From assembly GCF_033958435.1 (NCBI RefSeq), contig NC_134150.1:41473501-41537500 (forward strand): 64,000 bases of DNA, written 5' to 3'. Below are positions 1 to 64,000 of the stretch, piece after piece. Position 1 is the first letter of the stretch; every line of letters begins with the position of its first letter. The stretch comes from Carettochelys insculpta. Lineage: Eukaryota > Chordata > Testudines > Carettochelyidae. The notes under the pieces were generated by a model. The model did no database searches and was not told the DNA's origin. It saw only the letters and a list, made by a program, of their open reading frames with translations. The position numbers and the translations under genes are program-made.

Positions 1-3000
1 GCACGGAGGCATTTCTATAACCTGAGCAAAACCAAGATTTTTCTATAAGCCCATTCACAGATAAACATGTCAGTTGTTTCTGAAACTTTCAGAAGAAAAT
101 AAAAACCACCCTGGTCCAGATGCTGATTCAGATTAAAGTTTGATAAAGTTACAGGCAACTGAAAACAGGGTTTTCTCATGAAGAAAGTCAGGCAACCTTA
201 AAGAGGGACGGCCCCACCTATGTATTATGAATAGGTTATGAGGGTGAAGTGCTGTAAGTTGAAGGTAGAATTTATTTCTTGGTGGTCTATTGCCACATAA
301 CTCTCTAGTTTATAAGTCCTACAGCATTATATGTTGGTTGGCAGTTCTCAATTATTTTACTATTTGTATTTCTTAAGAACGTGCTTTTAAATGCAGTTGT
401 AAACTGGCCTATTTTGTGGTGCAAGGTTCAGAGTTATTCCCTTTCTTTGGATCTGTTTAGTGTTCTCCTGCACTGAGTAAGGCTCTCAGCCAGCCACAAT
501 GCACCTCTTTGTGTCCTGTCATACTTCTGTAATACTGCTCTGAATAAAGTAGTTATGGCGTTAGCACAGCTTCCTCATTTCCTTTCCCTCCTGTTCTCTG
601 GACCTGTGTGAGGAATCTGAGAACTCGGGCAAGTGTGTCTTCTAGGGTTAGGCATCACCACTGGTTGATTGCTGCGGTAGAGTGGTAAATGCTGTCAGTG
701 TAAACTTTGTGTCATGAAAATAAGCCTGGAGTTTTCACTAACCTTCCTTTCACTGAAGGAACAGCAGTTCGTGGCCATCTAGGAGAACGGTGACCACTCC
801 TGTCTCGGTGTGAGGATTTCTTGTACTCATGTGATTTCATTCCCCACTTTTTTCCATCTTCTACTTTCTCCTTTGTGATTCTTGGGGTGGGTTTTCTTGA
901 TTTCCATGTTGTCTCATGAAGCTTAACAATCACAGCAAATGGTTTAATTTTTTGGTGTGGGTATGGTGTTGGTGTTTCACTGGCAAACTGAGGCAGAGTG
1001 ATGGGGAGGGGCATCGATCAGCTGATGGAACCAATGGTGCTCTGTGTAACAGCAGGCATTAAAAGTCCCTTGTGTGCTGCCCCCGACAGGAGCTTTAGAG
1101 CTGAACCAACAGAAGAAGTTTGAGGCACGTTGCTGAGAATGAGTGCAGGCAAACATGCAGTGCTGCTGCTGGCAAGTAGGAAATATGGCCTGCAGTGAAC
1201 AAACATGGCCCTTTCATTACTGCTTAGCTGGGTTCAGCAGGAGAGAGCTGTGCCAGGACTGCACTGTGTTCTCACAGTTTTGGTAACAGCCAGTAAGCAC
1301 TGAACATTTGTACTCCCTTAAATTAATGATAAAATGAGCACAAGCACATTCTCTCCCACTCCCTTCACATCCTGTAACTTACATCCTCTTTGTAAACAAC
1401 TTATCTGCAGCAAGTCAGAAAACAAATTCTCTAACTTGTCTTTGCTTGAGTTTGTACCTTTCTACGGGCCTGTTAATGTTGCTTTCATATGTGAGATGTA
1501 AGTTAATTGCCATCCATGTGCTGGAAAATGATCAGTTCTAAGGCAGTTAGATAATTAAAATGGTCAGAACTGTTCTTACAGAAAGTAGCAAGTTGTGACT
1601 GACATTTGAGTTCAGCATCAACCTCTACGTGTTTTTAAAAGCATGATTTGTTTGAAGTCTGTTCCGTAACCTGTGTGGCTGCCCCGTAGCAGAAGGCAAT
1701 TAGCTATGTTTTTACTGAGCTTTCAGTTTCTTAATACAATCACAAAGGTGGTCATTTGGAGAAGCTTTGTGTGCTGAGAAACTCTAGACGCTACAATTAG
1801 GACCAAAATTTGACTACCATAATCTCAGTGGTAAACTGGGCAGAGGGGCACTTTACGCAGCTCTCGGCTGCAGTTGTGCTATTCTCAGTGAACAACCTTT
1901 CAGGGGTCTAAAATGGGGAAGAATCAGCTGAGTTAAGCATGATACATATTTTGGTAGATAAACTCAGTCTGTGAAGGGAATTTAGTAAAACTGATTTGCA
2001 ATCCCATGGTTTTTCTCTCCACTATAAAGATACCTTAAGATGCCGAATACCAGTTTTGTTCTTGACTTCTGCCTCGTGCCCTCCCAAACTGTTCTGTGGA
2101 AGACTCCCACAAAGAAAAGTCAGTGTGCGCATTTGTGTGCGTGTAAAATTAATGGTGAATTTAGTACTTTGGAAAGCATCAGATTGACAGTGCTGGGGAC
2201 TTCAGGCTGCTGTTTAATCATGTCATAGGTGCAGAATGGAGAATTACTCTACAGGCTTCCCTGTGCTACACCATTAGTTTGCTTCCCAAGCGTTCTGGAA
2301 TAGTAACCTCTATACCCTGCTCAGACTCATGCCCATTTGGTCATGGGTGTCTTCTGAAACTGCCAGCTGGTGCCGATTTATTATGGTTTCTGGTGATCTG
2401 TATTTTGTTCTCTGGGCTGAGTCAACTGCATATTGCACCAAAAAGCTATCGGGTGGTAACGACTTTACCTGGGGTCAGAGGACCTATGCCTCATTATCAA
2501 TTCCCTGGACCATGCAGTTCCCTGTAAGTCATCCTTCTCTTTTCTGGAACGCAAATGAATGTGTTGATGCTTCACTTCTGAAATAAATTCTGTCTTGCCT
2601 TGTGTCGTTACTGCGCTTATCTTTTCTATTACAGGCAGAAATGTAAACTGTAAGCGTTCAGATTGAGCATACAAAAAAGTCATGTAGCACAGGGGGTATA
2701 CCTGGAATTGAAAAGTTTTTAAAAATGTTTTAGACAGTGGTGTTTATATTATTATAATACATATTAAATAAAGAGGTGCTAGTTAAACATTGTTTTGCAT
2801 GCTAAATTTAACTGTTTCAAATTTCTTAACTCAGTCCAATCACACGTACATGCAGTTCTTGTTTTGTGTGTGTGTGTGTGTGTGATTGATATATAAAATA
2901 ATATAAAATCTCCATCCTTTTACCGAAATTCATAACTCGTTGTGTTCCTGGCTATCAGAAGAGCTGAACCATTCATTGCTCCGGTTTACTTCAGAGAGAT

Positions 3001-3363
3001 CTTTGGGAGCTGAGCATTTCTGAAATGAGGCTTTGTATGTCTAGAACTCACCCACCTCTTGTGGAAATGCAGCTACCACTGGGGTGGAACGCAGCAGCCG
3101 TTTTACACTAGCAATGCGGTGTGCCGCTTTTAGGAGGAGATGTGAAAAATAACTTTTCCAGATAAAACGAGTGGAGAACTAGGTTCAGTAGACAATCTTT
3201 GGCTCTTTAATCGTGTTGGTTTAGTGCAGCTTTTTATAAGTCAAGACCACGCATTCAGGCAACACTCTCCAGTGGAAAGATAACTATATTCCTGTATTTT
3301 ATGCAATGAGGGAGACAAGGGTTTTGTTCCACAAAATAAGCATATGTTGTTTGCCCTTTGCAG
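1..3363 (+). other. Sequence upstream of first coding exon, probably intron 1
   Basis: No open frame here looks like a protein and no CpG-rich promoter stretch is visible, so the non-coding first exon of ZC3H18 is inferred to lie before the window. The end at 3363 is a good acceptor (pyrimidine run then CAG). The stretch contains a short TG repeat at 2865-2884 and an isolated AATAAA at 543-548. I see nothing else in it. Confidence 0.6.
2865..2884. repeat. (TG)n microsatellite
   Basis: About ten uninterrupted TG units follow a run of T. It is a simple repeat with no sign of function. Confidence 0.85.
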
Positions 3364-3371
3364 ACTAGTAG

Positions 3372-61867
<58,496 letters not shown>

Positions 61868-62630
61868 TCCCATGTGCACAGAGCTCTGGCTCCACCCGGA
61901 TGAGAGACTCGTCCACGGTTTTATAAATAGTCCGCAAGCGGCCGCTCTGGATTTTGCAGTTCTGTCTGATTTTTTTGGCTGCAATTCTTTTTAAAAATGA
62001 AAAACAAAAAACAAAAAAAAAAAACCCAACAGGAACAAGTTTGTCAGTTGAAAAATCCCACAAACGAGACAACTCACTCTGGCTCCTAACTCAGATGGGG
62101 GAGAGTCTGGGCAGGGGGTAACCCCCTCTCTGCATCAGCCATGCAAGACAAACTGAGCCAGTTCTGTCCTGGAGACCCACACCACCACGTACGCCCTGTA
62201 AATTATGCACAGAGGACTCCAAATTCCAGCCCCGTGGGATACTTTCACACTTTCTCTCCCCTGCCCTGCCCTGTCCTCTTTGCTAGCCATAAGTTGTATT
62301 CTTCTAGTTAGCCTTGCTGTGTGTCGAGTGTCTTCAGCAATGCAGTTCTATATACTGTGTCACGAGAGAACCGAAAACCGCTGTGAACTACTGGCAACGT
62401 GATCTTCTCTCTGCCCTCCCGGCCACCCCCAGGAACAAAACACAAATATATATATATTCTTGACTACCGTCTGATTGGGAAATACGGCCTGTCTTTTATT
62501 TTAAGCATCAGATTGTTTTAGTTGATTTAAAAAAAAAAACAAAACAAAGGTATTGTTGGGATGTCTGTCTGAGGAGGGTCTTTTTTTGAGGGGTCTCCCT
62601 GAAAATAAAGTATTTTGATAAACAGTTTTT
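61868..62630 (+). other. ZC3H18: ZC3H18 3' untranslated region
   Basis: Non-coding sequence after the stop, with A-rich runs (about 61995-62026 and 62530-62547), up to the poly(A) signal at 62604-62609. The end at about 62630 is inferred from the usual cleavage distance. Confidence 0.8.
62604..62609 (+). promoter_or_regulatory. ZC3H18: Poly(A) signal AATAAA
   Basis: A canonical AATAAA lies 737 bases after the stop and is followed within 40 bases by a T/GT-rich stretch (TATCTGTTTTGTTCCC), as expected for a downstream element. No other canonical AATAAA was noticed earlier in the 3'UTR. Confidence 0.85.
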
Positions 62631-62854
62631 CCTATCTGTTTTGTTCCCTTCAGGATCCCAGTCTGGGCCTCTCACCCTAGGCACCTGCCTTCACCTCTTT
62701 GAGTATTTCTTTCCTCTATCCCAAAAGCTAATCCCAGCGTAGCACAGTAGAACCCTGAGACACAAGCACTCAAGTTGTGCCAATCTCGGGTTAATGTGAC
62801 TCCCAGTGGGGGAAAGCTGGCTCTGGGCTGCCCACCACTCGGGAGCCACGAAAC

Positions 62855-63061
62855 TGAGCAGGGCAGCAGGCTGGACAATTGCCTGTCTCCTGCGAGCATT
62901 GGGAACAGGGCTCCGGCTCCCCCCTGCTCATGGGAGAGGGGAAACTGATCAGCACTGGTCAATTTCCCCGCCTCTGTGTGTTGGGGGGGACCTGGAATCT
63001 GGTTCCTATCTCCCTGCCCCTCACAGGAGGCAGGAAATTGTCCAGCCTGCTGCCCTGCTCA
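62855..63061. repeat. Fold-back: perfect 26-bp inverted repeat with 155-bp spacer
   Basis: 62855-62880 (starting TGAGCAGGGCAGCAG) is the exact reverse complement of 63036-63061. Outside the perfect core the similarity continues loosely (GAGCCACGAA with TTCTTGGCACTC). This suggests the inner part of a non-autonomous DNA element whose outer ends I cannot define. Confidence 0.85.
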
Positions 63062-63354
63062 GGTTCTTGGCACTCCCAAATAAGGTGAAATTTGACCTCT
63101 GTGTAAATTGTGGGGGCGGGTCTACTCGGTAGTGCGGTGACCTACCAATCTTCCACAGCTGACGCTTCTGCTGTTGAGATTTGTTAGAATGGGAGCTCCT
63201 GGCATGGCTTAGCTGCCTTGACACCCTAGCGCCAGCACATCTTGTGCTCCATAACTGGATCTGGAGGCATGTAGTGCCTTACAAACACTGGGCTCCAGCC
63301 AGCACTTTCCTGGAAGGCCGTCTGTATTGTTTAACCCTTGCAGAGCTCCCATCT

Positions 63355-63505
63355 GGGAGGTTACACGATCCCCATTTTTCAGATGGGGAAACTGAGGCAC
63401 GGTCACTGAGTGACATCTCCCCAAGTTCACACAGCAAATCAGTGGCAGAGCCTGGAGTGGCTCCCAGACCACCTGGTGGGTAGGCTGGCGCTTTAACCAT
63501 CGGCC
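63355..63505 (-). mobile_element. MIR/CORE-type SINE remnant, reverse orientation
   Basis: The plus strand reads CCCCATTTTTCAGATGGGGA, AACTGAGGCAC and then TTCACACAGCAAATCAGTGG, which is the reverse of the conserved MIR-like core. The ends are not defined. The family is old and widespread in amniotes. Confidence 0.7.
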
Positions 63506-64000
63506 GGCGCTGTCTCTCTTGGGCTTCGTGTTCCACTTGGAGAGCACATGTAACGTCACAAACGTTGTCAGTGTTTGCAGTGCAGGGAAGTTACACAGTG
63601 AAGGAGAAACTGCCGCTACTTCTAGTGATGAAAAAAAGAGCCCTAGAAATCCCTTTGCTGCAGAAAGGAATTTGCATTTGTGCAGCGAATTTTTCGGTTT
63701 TACGTTGCGAGCAGGGGAACCGTATCTGTACCCAGTCGTGGGCTAGTGAGTGGGGCGTGAGTGGCCCTCCTTCATCTCTGTGGGCTACAAACTTGCCGTA
63801 CCCATGACAGCCTCCCAGGGGAGCGATGTTTTGCTAACTGCATTTGTGTGCCTAGGATGAACCCTGGGCTGATGAAACCGTAGCAGCTCTTGGATTGGAT
63901 ACAGAGGGAGCACACGGCTTTCATGGTGTGTTGTGTGCAATCCGCCCTTTTACTTGTGTGTGTCTGTAGGAGAACAATTGTGCAAATGGAAAACAGCAGA

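Larger units (their letters stand above)
62631..64000. other. Downstream intergenic sequence
   Basis: Beyond the poly(A) site I find the fold-back at 62855-63061 and a MIR/CORE-type SINE remnant at 63355-63505. No open frame resembles IL17C or another known neighbour gene. I see nothing in 63510-64000. Confidence 0.7.

Noticed and set aside
543..548. AATAAA as the 3' end of an upstream gene
   Set aside because: There is no coding sequence or exon-like structure before it in the window; a single hexamer is not enough.
62631..64000. Start of a downstream gene such as IL17C
   Set aside because: None of the open frames here resembles a cytokine or other known neighbour; they are short and overlap repeats.

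Overview
The window is vertebrate nuclear DNA, most likely from a turtle. One large plus-strand gene fills almost all of it. Eighteen coding exons between 3378 and 61867 join in frame through GT-AG introns into a 994-residue protein, which I recognise as the orthologue of ZC3H18, a CCCH zinc-finger protein of nuclear RNA metabolism. The turtle assignment rests on the interspersed repeats: CR1 LINEs, a tRNA-derived SINE with a CR1-like tail, Penelope-like (PLE) units with hammerhead-like sequences, and hAT-like and Harbinger-like MITEs in combinations familiar from turtle genomes. No alignment was run.

Layout: 1-3363 precedes the first coding exon and shows no promoter or CpG-rich first exon, so the 5' non-coding exon probably lies upstream of the window. 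The exon at 3364-3962 encodes the acidic N-terminus. Exons at 7739-7823 and 13986-14134 together encode the single CCCH finger. Exons from 14428 to 21136 encode a conserved linker. The exon at 22576-22862 encodes a long Arg/Glu region. A 21-kb intron (22863-43878) follows, packed with nested repeats. Exons 43879-54772 encode the serine/arginine-rich block, and exons 55375-61867 the lysine-rich tail and C-terminal helix. A short 3'UTR ends near a poly(A) signal at 62604-62609. From there to 64000 I see only repeats and no gene.

The splicing layout is modular. A 33-nt exon 7 and exons 10-14 all start and end in phase 2, so each can be skipped in frame. Exon 14 has a second in-frame donor, and exons 16 and 18 have NAGNAG acceptors. 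The forms range from about 954 to 994 residues.

The most striking non-coding signal is a set of PLE-like units carrying hammerhead-ribozyme-like cores. Three loci hold two units head to head. One of these, at 29864-30066, has a perfect 12-bp target-site duplication and one copy with an apparently complete hammerhead core at 29980-30026. Other structural signals are a roughly 830-bp palindrome in intron 9, a strong inverted repeat in intron 18, and a CR1 element that has received at least four later insertions.
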